Assembly (NCBI GenBank): GCA_030648295.1
Contig: JAUSID010000130.1
Location: 1-43,354 of the forward strand
Source: Opitutaceae bacterium
GTDB lineage: Bacteria > Verrucomicrobiota > Verrucomicrobiia > Opitutales > Opitutaceae
DNA: 43,354 bases
Reading direction: 5' to 3'
Part shown: positions 17,590 through 28,089 of the stretch, piece after piece
Position numbering within the stretch: the stretch's first letter is position 1
How the letters are laid out: each line of letters starts with the position of its first letter
Translations under genes and position numbers: made by a program
The notes under the pieces: model-generated
Told to the model about the DNA's origin: nothing
The model's input: only the letters and a program-made list of their open reading frames with translations
The model's database searches: none

Positions 17590-18364
17590 GGTGCACGGAA
17601 GGGTTGGCACCGCGTTGAAATCTGTCCAAACCATTCCCGTGGCCGAAGTCCCTGAGTACCCCCTGGCTAACCGGCTGCGCGAAACTGCGGTGGCCGAGCG
17701 GCCGCAAGAACGGCTCGAGAAATACGGGCCGAAGGCGCTGAGCGATACCGAACTGCTCGCGATGCTCCTGCGCAGTGGGACCCGCGGGCACGACGTGATC
17801 ACCCTCGCAACGCGGCTCATCGCCGAAGCGGGCTCGCTCGCGGGGCTGATTGCGTGGCACGCGGCCGATTTCCGAAAACTAAAAGGCATCGGCCGCGTGA
17901 AATCGCTCCAGCTCATCACGGTGATGGAGGTCGCCGGCCGCGTCGTCGTGCAGCAGGCGGGCGAGACACCATTGCTCAACCGCGCCGACCTCGTCGCCGC
18001 GTATCTGCGGCCGATCGCATCGTCACTGGAAGTCGAAAAATTCTGGGTGCTTTGTCTCAACCGGAAGAACCGCTTGATCAAGCGCGTCGAAATCACCTCG
18101 GGCACGGCGACGGCCGCCCTGGCGCACCCGCGCGAAGTTTTCCGCGCCGCCATTCGCGAATCAGCCTCCGCCGTGGTCTGCGCGCACAATCATCCCAGCG
18201 GCGACCCGGCGCCGAGCGCGCCGGACATGCACGTGACGCGGCTGCTGCGCGAAGCGGCAAAGACGGTCGACATCCAGCTGCTCGACCACGTGATCGTCGG
18301 CCGTCCCGCTGCCGATCCCCTCGGCCGTGGCTATTTCAGTTTTCGAGAGTCGGGGGTGTTGTGA
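17588..18364 (+). CDS. radC: RadC family JAMM/MPN-domain protein
   Basis: A 258-residue protein as drawn. [20 protein letters not shown] is the helical N-terminal region, and [11 protein letters not shown] is a helix-hairpin-helix. The C-terminal JAMM metalloprotease-like domain has the metal motif [15 protein letters not shown] and ends LLDHVIVG...SFRESG. The historical DNA-repair role is doubtful, and the function of the family is unsettled. The start is uncertain. ATG 17588 has GGAGG only two bases away, GTG 17591 has better spacing, and GTG 17639 would clear the ThuA-like gene and still keep the whole conserved domain. Confidence 0.9.
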   Translation: MVHGRVGTALKSVQTIPVAEVPEYPLANRLRETAVAERPQERLEKYGPKALSDTELLAMLLRSGTRGHDVITLATRLIAEAGSLAGLIAWHAADFRKLKGIGRVKSLQLITVMEVAGRVVVQQAGETPLLNRADLVAAYLRPIASSLEVEKFWVLCLNRKNRLIKRVEITSGTATAALAHPREVFRAAIRESASAVVCAHNHPSGDPAPSAPDMHVTRLLREAAKTVDIQLLDHVIVGRPAADPLGRGYFSFRESGVL

Positions 18365-18461
18365 GCGAGACAACGTACGACGTGTTCTCGCGACGGAGAG
18401 CGAAGAAACGTAGCGGCGAGCGCCAGCGAGCCGAGTTTGGGTAGACCGCATTCAATACTTT

Positions 18462-18487
18462 GCGGGCGAGACGCCCGCGGCTCCCAG
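18462..18487. repeat. Palindromic intergenic repeat (GCGGGCG-AGA-CGCCCGC)
   Basis: A perfect inverted repeat with a 3-base loop at 18462-18478, followed by GGCTCCCAGG. It lies between the convergent radC and cardiolipin synthase genes and matches the unit at 16772. In RNA it could act as a terminator stem, but no T run follows on either strand. Confidence 0.7.
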
Positions 18488-18488
18488 G

Positions 18489-19940
18489 TTACAGCAACGG
18501 CGCGAGCAGCCGGCTGAGATCCTCGATTAGGTTTCCGACGATCCGGAATTTCCGCGGTCGCTCGATCTTCGGTGGGTGGCAGTACTGCGCCAGCGCCATT
18601 GCCCATGCTCGTATCGCCATGACATCAGGCGGCGAATGCACGAGGATTCCGATCTCGAAATTCACAAACAGGCTGCGCAGATCGAAATTTGGCGAACCGA
18701 ACATCGCGATGTGATCGTCGACGACCATCGCCTTGCTGTGAAGCATGCCATGGCTGTACAGCTGGACGTTCGCGCCGGCGCGCTGCATCTCGCGGATGTA
18801 ATGGCGCCGGGCGAAATCGGCGACGGGATGGTTCGAACTGCGCGGCGTAATCAACGTCACCTCCTTGCCCGAGCGCGCCTTGACAATCAACGAGCGCAGC
18901 AGGACGTCGTCAGGAATGAAGTACGGTGTCACAATCAAGATGCTGCGCTGGGCTTCCTGAATCATGGACACGATGCCCTCGTAGAGCGCGTCACCGGGGA
19001 CGTCCGGCCCGCTCGCGACCACCTGGAGCTCGCTGGAGCCGTGGACCTGCGTTGCGCAGTCAATGGGAATCTCGGCGTGCAGCGCGTCCGGCGACTCGCG
19101 CGTGGCAAAGCACCAGTCGGCGAGGAACACCTCGTTCAAGAGCGCCGCGGCGGGGCCGTGAATCACGGCCCCGAAATCCTGCCAGCGTTTCGCGAGGCGG
19201 AGCGGGCCCATGTATTCGCGGGCGAGGTTATGGCCGCCAACCATCGCAGTGCAGTGGTCAAACACGGCAATCTTGCGATGATTCCGCAGGTTGGCCGAAC
19301 CGCGCGACGTGAACGGCAGCACCGGCATGAAAACACCCACCTTTCCGCCGGCCTGGCGGATCGGATTGGCAAAAAGTCCGCACGTGAACATCGAACCGAC
19401 GGCATCGAGCAGCACGCGCACCTTCACGCCGGCACGCGCGCGTTCGGCAAGGAGCTTCACGAGCCGGCGCCCAGTGTCATCGCGGCCGAGGATGAACGCC
19501 GTGATATGAATGTGCGATTGCGCCGCACGAATATGTTCCTCGAGCGCGGCATAGGCTTCCTCCCCGCTCGTGATCAATCGCAGCGTATTGCCCGCCACCG
19601 GCGGAGTCGCGCCGGCGGCAACGAGGGCGTGGATGGTCGGTGAATGCGCGACAGTCCGTGGGTGAGCGGTGTGCCCGGGCAAGGTGGGCCGAAGCCGCGA
19701 TTTGCGCTCCGCCAGGCGGCGGAGTTTTCGGCCGCCGAGCAGCAGGTAGAGCGGCACACCGACCCACGGCACGAGCAGAATGATCAGCAGCCAGGCAAAC
19801 GTGTTCGCCGGCGCGCGTTTTTCGCTCATCAACCGCGCGACGAGAAACAGCGCGAGAATGAAACCGGCGATGGCGAAGACCTGCGCGATCAACCCATTGG
19901 CAATGAGATTCGCGATGAATTCCCGCAGGTCTTCGAACAT
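18489..19940 (-). CDS. cls: Cardiolipin synthase (phospholipase D family)
   Basis: A 483-residue membrane enzyme that joins two phosphatidylglycerols to make cardiolipin. Two N-terminal hydrophobic segments (VFAIAGFILALFLVARL and FAWLLIILLVPWVGVPLYLL) are followed by GGRKLRRL. The first HKD motif is NHRKIAVFD (His near 222), with MVGGHNLAREYMG after it. The second is HSKAMVVDDHIAMFGSPNFD (His near 401). Both HxKx4D sites are complete, so it should be active. The N-terminal membrane region matches bacterial ClsA-type proteins. No operon partner is visible. Confidence 0.93.
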   Translation of the reverse strand: MFEDLREFIANLIANGLIAQVFAIAGFILALFLVARLMSEKRAPANTFAWLLIILLVPWVGVPLYLLLGGRKLRRLAERKSRLRPTLPGHTAHPRTVAHSPTIHALVAAGATPPVAGNTLRLITSGEEAYAALEEHIRAAQSHIHITAFILGRDDTGRRLVKLLAERARAGVKVRVLLDAVGSMFTCGLFANPIRQAGGKVGVFMPVLPFTSRGSANLRNHRKIAVFDHCTAMVGGHNLAREYMGPLRLAKRWQDFGAVIHGPAAALLNEVFLADWCFATRESPDALHAEIPIDCATQVHGSSELQVVASGPDVPGDALYEGIVSMIQEAQRSILIVTPYFIPDDVLLRSLIVKARSGKEVTLITPRSSNHPVADFARRHYIREMQRAGANVQLYSHGMLHSKAMVVDDHIAMFGSPNFDLRSLFVNFEIGILVHSPPDVMAIRAWAMALAQYCHPPKIERPRKFRIVGNLIEDLSRLLAPLL

Positions 19941-20045
19941 GGCGGCGACGGGAGACTAGGTGGCAATGACCGGCTGGCAAAACCAAGTGAGAAAAACCTT
20001 GCCGTCGGCCAGCCGAGTGGCGACGTTCCGCGCTCCCTGTTTTTT

Positions 20046-20132
<87 letters not shown>

Positions 20133-20260
20133 TTCCTCTCGCGCGGAGCCGTGTACTCATGACAGGGCCAAGCCACTCCACTCGCGTCGCTGCCGGCGAC
20201 GGCGTTCAGCGGCTCTTACTCAGCCGCAAACTAGTGCCTACTTGCTGCCACTCATTCCTT

Positions 20261-20287
20261 GCGGGCGAGGACGCCCGCGCTCCCAGG
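20261..20287. repeat. Palindromic intergenic repeat (GCGGGCG-AGGA-CGCCCGC)
   Basis: Third copy of the unit, with one extra base in the loop (AGGA), at 20261-20278. It is again followed by GCTCCCAGG and lies just past the tpiA stop. The sequence between tRNA-Tyr and this unit has no gene that I can support. Confidence 0.7.
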
Positions 20288-20297
20288 ACGATCCGCG

Positions 20298-21068
20298 CTA
20301 CTTTACTGCGGCCGCGGCGGTCACCAACTCCACGAAGCTGCGCGCTTCGAGGCTCGCGCCGCCGATCAGCCCGCCATCGATGTCTTTTTGGGCAAGCAGT
20401 TCCGGCGCGTTCGCCGGCTTCATCGAGCCACCGTAGAGGATCCGCACCTTTTGTGCCACGGGCTCGGTGAACAGTTTCGTGAGCAGCCCGCGAATGAACC
20501 CGTGGACTTCCTGCGCTTGCGCCGTCGTCGCAACCTTGCCCGTGCCAATCGCCCAGACCGGCTCGTAAGCCACGATGACGGTCGGCGCCAGATCCTTGCT
20601 CACGCCTTCGAGCCCTCGCTCGACCTGCGTCTGCACGACCTTGAGCGTCGATCCCGCTTCGCGTTCCGCCAGCGTCTCCCCCACGCAGAAAATCGGACGC
20701 AACTGGTTCTTCAGCGCGGCCAGCACCTTCTTGTTGATGAGTTCGTCGGTCTCGCCGAAGTAACTGCGGCGCTCGCTGTGCCCCAAGATCACATGCGTGG
20801 CAAACAACGCGCGAAGCATCGGCGCGCCGATTTCGCCCGTGAACGCACCGTTGGCCTCGAAATGCATGTTTTGGCCGCCGAGCTTCACATTCGAGCCGTC
20901 GAGCGCCTTCGCGGCACTCTCGAGCCCGGTGAACGGCGGACACACCACAACGTCGACGTCGGACTGTTTGCCCACGGCGGCGACAATGTCGCGCACGAGC
21001 ACGGCACCGTCGGCCGGCGTCTTGTTCATTTTCCAGTTACCAGCGATGACTTTTTTGCGGAGAATCAT
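20298..21068 (-). CDS. tpiA: Triose-phosphate isomerase
   Basis: A 256-residue glycolytic enzyme interconverting dihydroxyacetone phosphate and glyceraldehyde 3-phosphate. The family motifs are all present: AGNWKMNK (substrate Lys), GHSERRSYFGE (catalytic His), VAYEPVWAIGTGK (catalytic Glu and the start of loop 6), and ILYGGSMKPAN (phosphate binding). Length and order are normal. It is the third of three glycolytic genes on this strand (gap, pgk, tpiA), but a 293-base repeat-filled gap separates it from pgk. Confidence 0.97.
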   Translation of the reverse strand: MILRKKVIAGNWKMNKTPADGAVLVRDIVAAVGKQSDVDVVVCPPFTGLESAAKALDGSNVKLGGQNMHFEANGAFTGEIGAPMLRALFATHVILGHSERRSYFGETDELINKKVLAALKNQLRPIFCVGETLAEREAGSTLKVVQTQVERGLEGVSKDLAPTVIVAYEPVWAIGTGKVATTAQAQEVHGFIRGLLTKLFTEPVAQKVRILYGGSMKPANAPELLAQKDIDGGLIGGASLEARSFVELVTAAAAVK

Positions 21069-21102
21069 GACGAAAATCGGTTCGGTGTTCTGAGCCGTGC
21101 TA

Positions 21103-21340
21103 TGAGTTCTGAGTTCTGCGTTCTGCGTTCTGCGTTCTGCGTTCTGCGTTCTGCGTTCTGCGTTTCGCGTTCTGGGTCTTGCGTTTCGCGTTCTGAGTTC
21201 TGAGTCGACCGTCGCCAGTCACAAGTCGTTTCGCGTTTCGCGTTTCGACCTCTGACCTCTGACCTCTGACCTCTGTCTTCTGTCTTCTGTCTTCTGCTCT
21301 TCCGCTCGGGCTTCAACCCAGCACCCAAAACTCAAAACCA
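21103..21340. repeat. Period-7 tandem repeat array with changing words
   Basis: The pgk-tpiA gap is almost wholly repetitive. GTTCTGC is repeated about six times from 21113. It then drifts through GTTTCGC, GTTCTGG and GTTCTGA. After a short break come GACCTCT four times (from 21247) and GTCTTCT three times. The unit length is seven throughout while the word changes. The last 40 bases are an AT-richer tail (reverse reading GGTTTTGAGTTTTGGGT) resembling the start of the 10243 array. No CRISPR-like unique spacers are present. Confidence 0.8.
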
Positions 21341-21361
21341 GAACTGTTTTTCGAGAGTCTG

Positions 21362-22612
21362 TCAGGATTCGAGAAAAACGACGCCCGGTAACGGTTTGCC
21401 TTCGAGGAACTCTAGGCTGGCCCCGCCGCCAGTGGAACAATGCGTGACCTTGTCGGCGACCTTGAATTTCTTGGCCGCCGTCGCCGTGTCGCCGCCGCCA
21501 ACGACCGTCGTCGCGCCGGAAGCGGTCGCCCTGGCGATCGCATCGGCCATCGCCTTCGTTGAGCCGGCAAACTTGTCGAATTCGAAAACGCCCGATGGCC
21601 CGTTCCACACGATCGTACGGGCGCGACCGATTACCTGGTTGTAGAGCTCGATCGATTTCGGCCCGGCATCGAGTCCCATCCAGCCGGCGGGAATGCCCTC
21701 CTTGTCGCTCACCACCTTCGAGTTCGCGTTGGCGTCGAACTTGTCCGCGATGATGAAGTCGACCGGCAGCGTGATCTTTACACCCTTGGCAGCCGCCTTT
21801 GCGAACAGCTCCTTCGCGATTTTCGCGCCTTCAGGATCGAAGAGGCTGTCACCAATCTGCATGCCCTCGAGTTCCTTCTTGAACGTGAAGGCCATGCCGC
21901 CACCGATGATCAGCTCGTTTGCCTTCTCGAGCAGATTATTGATCAGCGGAATTTTGTCGGCGATCTTCGCGCCGCCAAGAATCGCGAGCAGCGGCCGTTT
22001 CGGATTCTCCACCACCGCGGCGAAGGCGTTGAGCTCCGCTTCCATCAAAAAGCCCGCGGCTTTTTGCGGCAGGTTCACGCCGACCATCGACGAGTGGCCG
22101 CGATGCGCGGTGCCGAACGCATCGTTCACATAGACGTCACCGAGCTTCGACAAACTGGCACGAAACGCGTCGACCGCCGCCTTGTCGGCCTTCTTCGACG
22201 TCCCGTCCTCGAGCTTCACCTTGCCCTCCTCCTCGATGTGGAACCGCAGGTTTTCGAGCAACACGACATCGCCGGCCTTCAATTTGCCGGGCGCACATGC
22301 CGCCTCCACCGCCGGGCCGACGCAGTCGTCGAGAAATGTAACCTTCCGGCCGAGCAGCTTCTCCAGCTCGGCAGCCACCGGTTTGAGCGAATACTTCGCC
22401 TTCTTCTGGCCGTCGGGCCGGCCGAGATGCGACATGAGAATCACCGACGCCTCCTTGTCCAGGGCGTGCTTGATCGTCGGCAGCGCCGCCACGATTCGCT
22501 GGTTGTTGGTGATCGCGCCGGTGGTCTTGTCCTGCGGCACGTTGAAGTCGACGCGCATCAGCACGCGCTTGCCCGCTACATCGAGATCTCGGATCGATTT
22601 GAATTTCGGCAT
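21362..22612 (-). CDS. pgk: Phosphoglycerate kinase
   Basis: A 416-residue enzyme making ATP from 1,3-bisphosphoglycerate. [12 protein letters not shown] is the N-domain signature. SHLGRPDG and [10 protein letters not shown] bind 3-phosphoglycerate. [13 protein letters not shown] and [15 protein letters not shown] are the C-domain nucleotide site. The start is ATG 22612, because GAGGGA lies seven bases upstream and [11 protein letters not shown] fits the family. A TTG at 22627 is the next in-frame candidate. It lies 116 bases downstream of gap and is probably co-transcribed with it. Confidence 0.97.
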   Translation of the reverse strand: MPKFKSIRDLDVAGKRVLMRVDFNVPQDKTTGAITNNQRIVAALPTIKHALDKEASVILMSHLGRPDGQKKAKYSLKPVAAELEKLLGRKVTFLDDCVGPAVEAACAPGKLKAGDVVLLENLRFHIEEEGKVKLEDGTSKKADKAAVDAFRASLSKLGDVYVNDAFGTAHRGHSSMVGVNLPQKAAGFLMEAELNAFAAVVENPKRPLLAILGGAKIADKIPLINNLLEKANELIIGGGMAFTFKKELEGMQIGDSLFDPEGAKIAKELFAKAAAKGVKITLPVDFIIADKFDANANSKVVSDKEGIPAGWMGLDAGPKSIELYNQVIGRARTIVWNGPSGVFEFDKFAGSTKAMADAIARATASGATTVVGGGDTATAAKKFKVADKVTHCSTGGGASLEFLEGKPLPGVVFLES

Positions 22613-22633
22613 GGCAGATTCCCTCAAAAGATT

Positions 22634-22712
22634 TAACCACGGATCACACGGATGTTCACGGATAAGCCCTGGTCATCCGTGTTCATCCGTGCCATCCGTG
22701 GTCGAGACACGT
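22634..22712. repeat. CACGGAT-type interspersed repeat between gap and pgk
   Basis: The gap-pgk intergenic stretch is built from variants of one word and its complement: AACCACGGATCACACGGATG and TTCACGGAT, then CATCCGTG three times and CATCCGTGG. The two halves are inverted relative to each other, so transcripts could fold into a long imperfect stem with the loop near GCCCTGG. Confidence 0.65.
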
Positions 22713-22728
22713 CGGACGTGCGTCCGGC

Positions 22729-23793
<1,065 letters not shown>

Positions 23794-24045
23794 TCAGTGT
23801 TTGTTGGCTGACTTTGAAATGATCCCGCGCAAACGCGGACCGTCGACTGAAGGACGCCGTTGGACGAGATGCAAGGGTTTTGGCGGTTCAATTCTTGGCA
23901 TAATTGCCGCGACAGTTGGGCGAGGAGTTTGTCGGATGCGGCACGAATGCGAGAAGCGAATGCAAATCCTTCCGGCAACGAACGGCCCGTTTCGACAAAC
24001 TCCTTGATTCGCCGCCATGCGGCGAAAACCCGAACCGGCTGCTGG

Positions 24046-26514
24046 CTATTTCTCTTCACTGACCCACAGCGCGCAGCTGAGCGGTGGAATGAACAACTCC
24101 GGCTCGACTGGCATCCGGGCTCCGTGCGGCGTCGTCTCGTAAAAACGTTCCTGATCCGCGACTTGGTGCCAGCGCCGCCCCTCACCCGTCGTTTCCGGAT
24201 CAATCGGAATCGTGGCATCGCCGAGGGCCGGGTTGACAGCAAACAGCAGCCGCCGCGGGCCCTGCGACGCGTCGGCGTTATACAATGCCGCAAAGGCCGA
24301 CGAATCCTTGGCGTGAAAGAACTGAAAAAAGCCCTCGGTCGGCCGGGAAAACTGCCGCAGCAGCCGGCCGAGCGGGCCACGGCGAAACGCGATCCACTCG
24401 GAGAAATAGGTGTGCGTGCCCAGAAACCGGTGGAGCCGCCGATAATCGAGCGCATTGAGATCGCCGCGCTGATAGGTGTTGTTCAATCCGCGTTTCGAGC
24501 GGAGGAAATCCTGCCCGGCGGAAAGCATCGGGATGCCAAGCGACATGAAAAGCAGCGCGGCCATCAGGTGGGTACGCCGGCGATCGTTGGCCGTGGGACC
24601 GGAGCCATTGAAGTTAGGGTTCTCCGTGATCACGTCGATCCACGTGCGGTCATCGTGCGACTCGGTATAGTTGATTGTCTGCGCCGGCCACTTCGCGAAG
24701 TACCACGGCGACCCGCGCAGGAAATACTCCATCCGCTCCGCCGGGCCGCTGCCGCGGACGTATTCGCGGACGAAATCGCGGAAGCCGTCGTTCCATGACG
24801 CCCAGCCCGTGTCGCGCAACGCGCCGGCAATATGGCCGCGAAAACTCCACGGTTCCGCGATTAGGATCACGCCCGGCTTCACGCGCTTGAGCGCGACCTC
24901 GATTTCGCGCAGCACTTCAACCCCCAGCAACTCCGCGAGGTCGAACCGGAACCCATCGATCCCATACGCCTCCATGTAGTGCACGCAGCTGTCGATGATC
25001 AGCCGGCGGGTCATCGCCGAGCGGGCGCGGAGATCGTTGCCGCAGCCACTCCAGTTGGTCAGCGCACCGTTGGCGTCCTGCTCGAAGTAATACAACCGGT
25101 CGATGAACATCAGGTGCGACGGCACGCCCACGTGGTTGAAGACAACGTCGAGGATGACTGCCATCCCGCGGTGGTGGAACGCGCTCACCAGCGCCTGCAG
25201 CTCGCGAATCCCCGAGGCCTGCTCCGGCACAACCGCGTAGCTGCTCTCGGGCGCGAAGAAGTTCGTCGTCATGTACCCCCAGTGGTACTCGTCCAGCGTC
25301 GCGTTATCAAATTCGTGCACCGGCTGGAGTTCCACCGCGTTGACGCCGAGGTGGTGCAGATAAAAATTCGGATTTTCGACCCACTTGCGCAGCCCGGCGA
25401 ATCCCCGGCGCTCCTTTGCGTCCCCCGCCACGGGAGCGTTCGCGGCGAGATCGCGCACGTGGGCTTCCGCAATCACCAGGTCATGCCACGGTGGCGTCCG
25501 GAAACGCTCCTCCGGCCCTCCGATCCACGAACGGTCGACAACGATCCCCGGGCCATCGCGGCCAGCAGCCGCGAGAGCGTACGGGTCGAGGACACGGACC
25601 CTTGGATTGAAACCGTTGCCCTTCGGATCCGGCGTTCCGTCGATCGAGTACCAATAGTACCATCCGTGCAGGTTTTGATCGAGGGAGAGTTCCCAGACGC
25701 CCGCCGCGCCATCGAGATCGCGCCGGCGTTGCAGCGCGAAGTGCTGCGCCTGATCCAGTTCGTCGAGTTCCGGCGCGATGAAAAGCCGCACACTCTTCGC
25801 GCGCGGCGCGAAGATTCGAAACATCGTTTCGTCGCTGCTGACCAGCGCGCCCAGCGGAAGCTCGGTTTTCAGCTCGTAGAAAAAGCTGCCGGGAGTGACC
25901 GGAACGCCGCTGCCGGTGCCGTTGGCCCAGCCGACCGTCCACGCGTCCGCGAGGTTCAGTGGTTCGGAAAGAGTGAACCGCCACAGGTGCCAGCCCGTGC
26001 GCGCCGGATCGAGGAGCCGGTTGATGTTGCCCTGCTCGTCGGGCACGGCGTTCGGCGCGTCGACCGGCGGATGCAGCCATTGGTTTTCACCCGTCACAAA
26101 CTTGAATCGCCAGCCGGGGACGGCCAGGAATCGCGCCGCATCGCCCGTCCAGGCCAGCACGCGTTCGCCCTCGAGCGTCGTGGGCTGCATCTGCCACTCC
26201 GCGATGCCAACCGCCTGCTGCCAGTCGTTGAAATCGCCGGCGAGGTAAACGACATCGCGCGCCGGATCGATGTCGCAGCCGTGTTCGAGCGGCAACACGA
26301 ACGAGACTTCCCCCCTCTCGTTGAAATAATAACCGTAGGCGCGGCCCGCCGCGAGGCCTGGCGCCGGCTTCAGCGCCGCCGGCGTCGGACAATGTTTGCC
26401 CAACGTGAACCGTGGCACCTGCCGTACGGTCCAGTCGCGATCGAGCTCGATGATCCCGGAGTTGAGCGATTCCAACCAGGCGCGAACAATCCGGTGGTGG
26501 TGAGCTTCGGCCAT
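24046..26514 (-). CDS. GH13 alpha-glucan debranching enzyme (pullulanase / glycogen-debranching type)
   Basis: An 822-residue enzyme. The N-terminal part holds a glycogen-binding-like module (VVYLAGDFNDWQQAVGIAEW) and a second CBM48-like module (FRIFAPRAKSVRLFIAPELD). The TIM barrel has GVNAVELQPVHEF, AVILDVVFNHVGV (region I), GIDGFRFDLAEL (nucleophile Asp, region II), VILIAEPWSF (acid Glu, region III) and YTESHDDRT (region IV Asp). All three catalytic acids are present. It should cleave alpha-1,6 branches in glycogen or related glucans. The frame extends upstream to 27144, antisense to another gene. MAEAHHH at 26514 is the likely start. No signal peptide is seen, so it is probably cytosolic and feeds the glycolytic genes beside it. 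Confidence 0.88.
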   Translation of the reverse strand: MAEAHHHRIVRAWLESLNSGIIELDRDWTVRQVPRFTLGKHCPTPAALKPAPGLAAGRAYGYYFNERGEVSFVLPLEHGCDIDPARDVVYLAGDFNDWQQAVGIAEWQMQPTTLEGERVLAWTGDAARFLAVPGWRFKFVTGENQWLHPPVDAPNAVPDEQGNINRLLDPARTGWHLWRFTLSEPLNLADAWTVGWANGTGSGVPVTPGSFFYELKTELPLGALVSSDETMFRIFAPRAKSVRLFIAPELDELDQAQHFALQRRRDLDGAAGVWELSLDQNLHGWYYWYSIDGTPDPKGNGFNPRVRVLDPYALAAAGRDGPGIVVDRSWIGGPEERFRTPPWHDLVIAEAHVRDLAANAPVAGDAKERRGFAGLRKWVENPNFYLHHLGVNAVELQPVHEFDNATLDEYHWGYMTTNFFAPESSYAVVPEQASGIRELQALVSAFHHRGMAVILDVVFNHVGVPSHLMFIDRLYYFEQDANGALTNWSGCGNDLRARSAMTRRLIIDSCVHYMEAYGIDGFRFDLAELLGVEVLREIEVALKRVKPGVILIAEPWSFRGHIAGALRDTGWASWNDGFRDFVREYVRGSGPAERMEYFLRGSPWYFAKWPAQTINYTESHDDRTWIDVITENPNFNGSGPTANDRRRTHLMAALLFMSLGIPMLSAGQDFLRSKRGLNNTYQRGDLNALDYRRLHRFLGTHTYFSEWIAFRRGPLGRLLRQFSRPTEGFFQFFHAKDSSAFAALYNADASQGPRRLLFAVNPALGDATIPIDPETTGEGRRWHQVADQERFYETTPHGARMPVEPELFIPPLSCALWVSEEK

Positions 26515-26740
26515 GCGAAAGGAACAGCATTTGGTTCGCGCCGAAAGCGACAAGCGGGAATTCCAGCGACCGCATTGGACGCCGGCAGCTTTACGCGTGA
26601 CTTTTCCGGCGGCACCGGCTGCGTTGCCCTGGGCTGTCGTATTACGCCCGTTTCGGGGGTCTTGACGTCGGCTTCGCGCGCGCGGAAGCAAGCGAGCTTG
26701 CCGGAACGCGACAACGTTTTCATTTTCTCGTGCGCTGCTC

Positions 26741-28057
26741 GTGTCACGCTCGCCCTTCCATCGCCTACAGCCGGTCATAGTGTTGCTATTCACGGCGGCC
26801 GCGGTCGCCGCGAGTATCTGGTTGTTTCGCGACCGGTCCAACGCCACGCCCCGCATCGCAGTCGCGACCCCGCGACCGGCCAGCAGCGAATCCGTCACGT
26901 CGAACGAACGTCCGGCCAAAACTGACCCGACGACCGCGACTCTCGCCGAAGCGCTCGCGCTGCCCAGCCCCGCCGAGCGCACCCGCGAGTTTGGCCGGTT
27001 GATCGAAGCGTGGATCATGCGCGATCCCGAAGCTGCCCTCGAATATGTCCGGCAGATGCCGCGCGGGCGCGAATATACGTCCGCGTTGCTGATGCTGCTC
27101 GATCGGATCAGCCGGCGCGATCCGTCACGCGCGCTCACGCTCACTCGCGAGCTCGTGCAGTCTCCCGAGGAGATGCAGATTTACAGCGTGATCTTCGATC
27201 GCATGGCCCGCGAGTCGGTGGCCGCCGCGGTCGACAGCCTGTCATTGGTGCCGGCCGGCGAGGGTCGTCTGGGTGCGATTCGCACTCTGCTGAGCGTCTG
27301 GACACGTCAGAACTTCGACGCCGCGATGGCGTGGGCGCAGCAACTACCCGACGCGCAGGAGCGGGCGGTGGCGGTCGAGTCGGCGTTGGGCGATCTCTCC
27401 AGCACGGACCCCGCGGCGGCGATCGAGCTGGCGAGAAAATCACTCACGGGCCGCGCGTTCGAACGCGCGGTTTCCAACGCGTTGCGACGACTGACCGAAA
27501 CGGATCCCGCGGCCGCGAGCCGCCTCGTTGGTTTGTTGCGGCCAGGTGATGAGCACACGATGGCGGCCAGCAGCGTCGCGCGGGCGCTGGCCCGCCAGGA
27601 TATCGAGAGCGCGCTCGCCTGGGTCAACACGATCCCGATCGATCTCACCCGCTGGATGGTGCTGAATAGCGTGCTCGCGGTGTGGGCGCAAAAGGATCGC
27701 GACGCCGCCGCACGCTACGTGCTCGCGGTGCCGCCGGGTCACGCGCTCGACTTCGCCGTTCGGCAGGTAGCGCCTTATCTCGCCGCCGAACCGCACGACG
27801 CAATTGCGTGGGCCGCCGCGCTGCCGACGGACGCCGCCCGCGCCGCGGCGTATCCGATGATCGCATCGGCCTGGGCGCAGCGGGCTCCGGCCGAGGCGGT
27901 GCGGTGGGCGGCGGGCTTGCGGGAGGATCCGAAAAACGCCGAAGCGATCACCGCCGCGTTCGGCTACTGGCAGCTCCAGGACGCGCGCGCCGCGCATGCC
28001 TGGCTCGAAACCGCCGACCTCGTGCCCGCGATGAAGCGCCGGCTGCTCGGCCACTGA
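26741..28057 (+). CDS. Membrane-anchored helical-repeat protein (WA/LP repeats)
   Basis: A 438-residue protein starting at GTG 26741. One N-terminal membrane segment (VIVLLFTAAAVAASIWLF, residues 12-29) is followed by a Ser/Thr/Pro linker and then only helical repeats of roughly 30-35 residues. The repeated pattern is an A-rich helix with AMAWAQQLPDAQERA-type words, then a W or L position and DPAAA. Examples are AAMAWAQQLP, ALAWVNTIP, AIAWAAALP and AVRWAAGLR. This is a style of repeat protein common in Verrucomicrobiota, of unknown function. It probably forms a protein-binding solenoid on the outer side of the inner membrane. It is divergent from the GH13 gene and convergent with the CehA/McbA-like gene. 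Confidence 0.75.
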   Translation: MSRSPFHRLQPVIVLLFTAAAVAASIWLFRDRSNATPRIAVATPRPASSESVTSNERPAKTDPTTATLAEALALPSPAERTREFGRLIEAWIMRDPEAALEYVRQMPRGREYTSALLMLLDRISRRDPSRALTLTRELVQSPEEMQIYSVIFDRMARESVAAAVDSLSLVPAGEGRLGAIRTLLSVWTRQNFDAAMAWAQQLPDAQERAVAVESALGDLSSTDPAAAIELARKSLTGRAFERAVSNALRRLTETDPAAASRLVGLLRPGDEHTMAASSVARALARQDIESALAWVNTIPIDLTRWMVLNSVLAVWAQKDRDAAARYVLAVPPGHALDFAVRQVAPYLAAEPHDAIAWAAALPTDAARAAAYPMIASAWAQRAPAEAVRWAAGLREDPKNAEAITAAFGYWQLQDARAAHAWLETADLVPAMKRRLLGH

Positions 28058-28089
28058 TGCCGCTCCACCCGCCCACGGGAAATCCCCCA

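Noticed and set aside
21103-21340. CRISPR array
   Set aside because: Units of seven bases directly abut each other with no unique spacers and no cas genes in the window.
24979-26925. Plus-strand frame of 648 codons
   Set aside because: Antisense to the GH13 enzyme with all catalytic residues; high GC at third positions opens long shadow frames.
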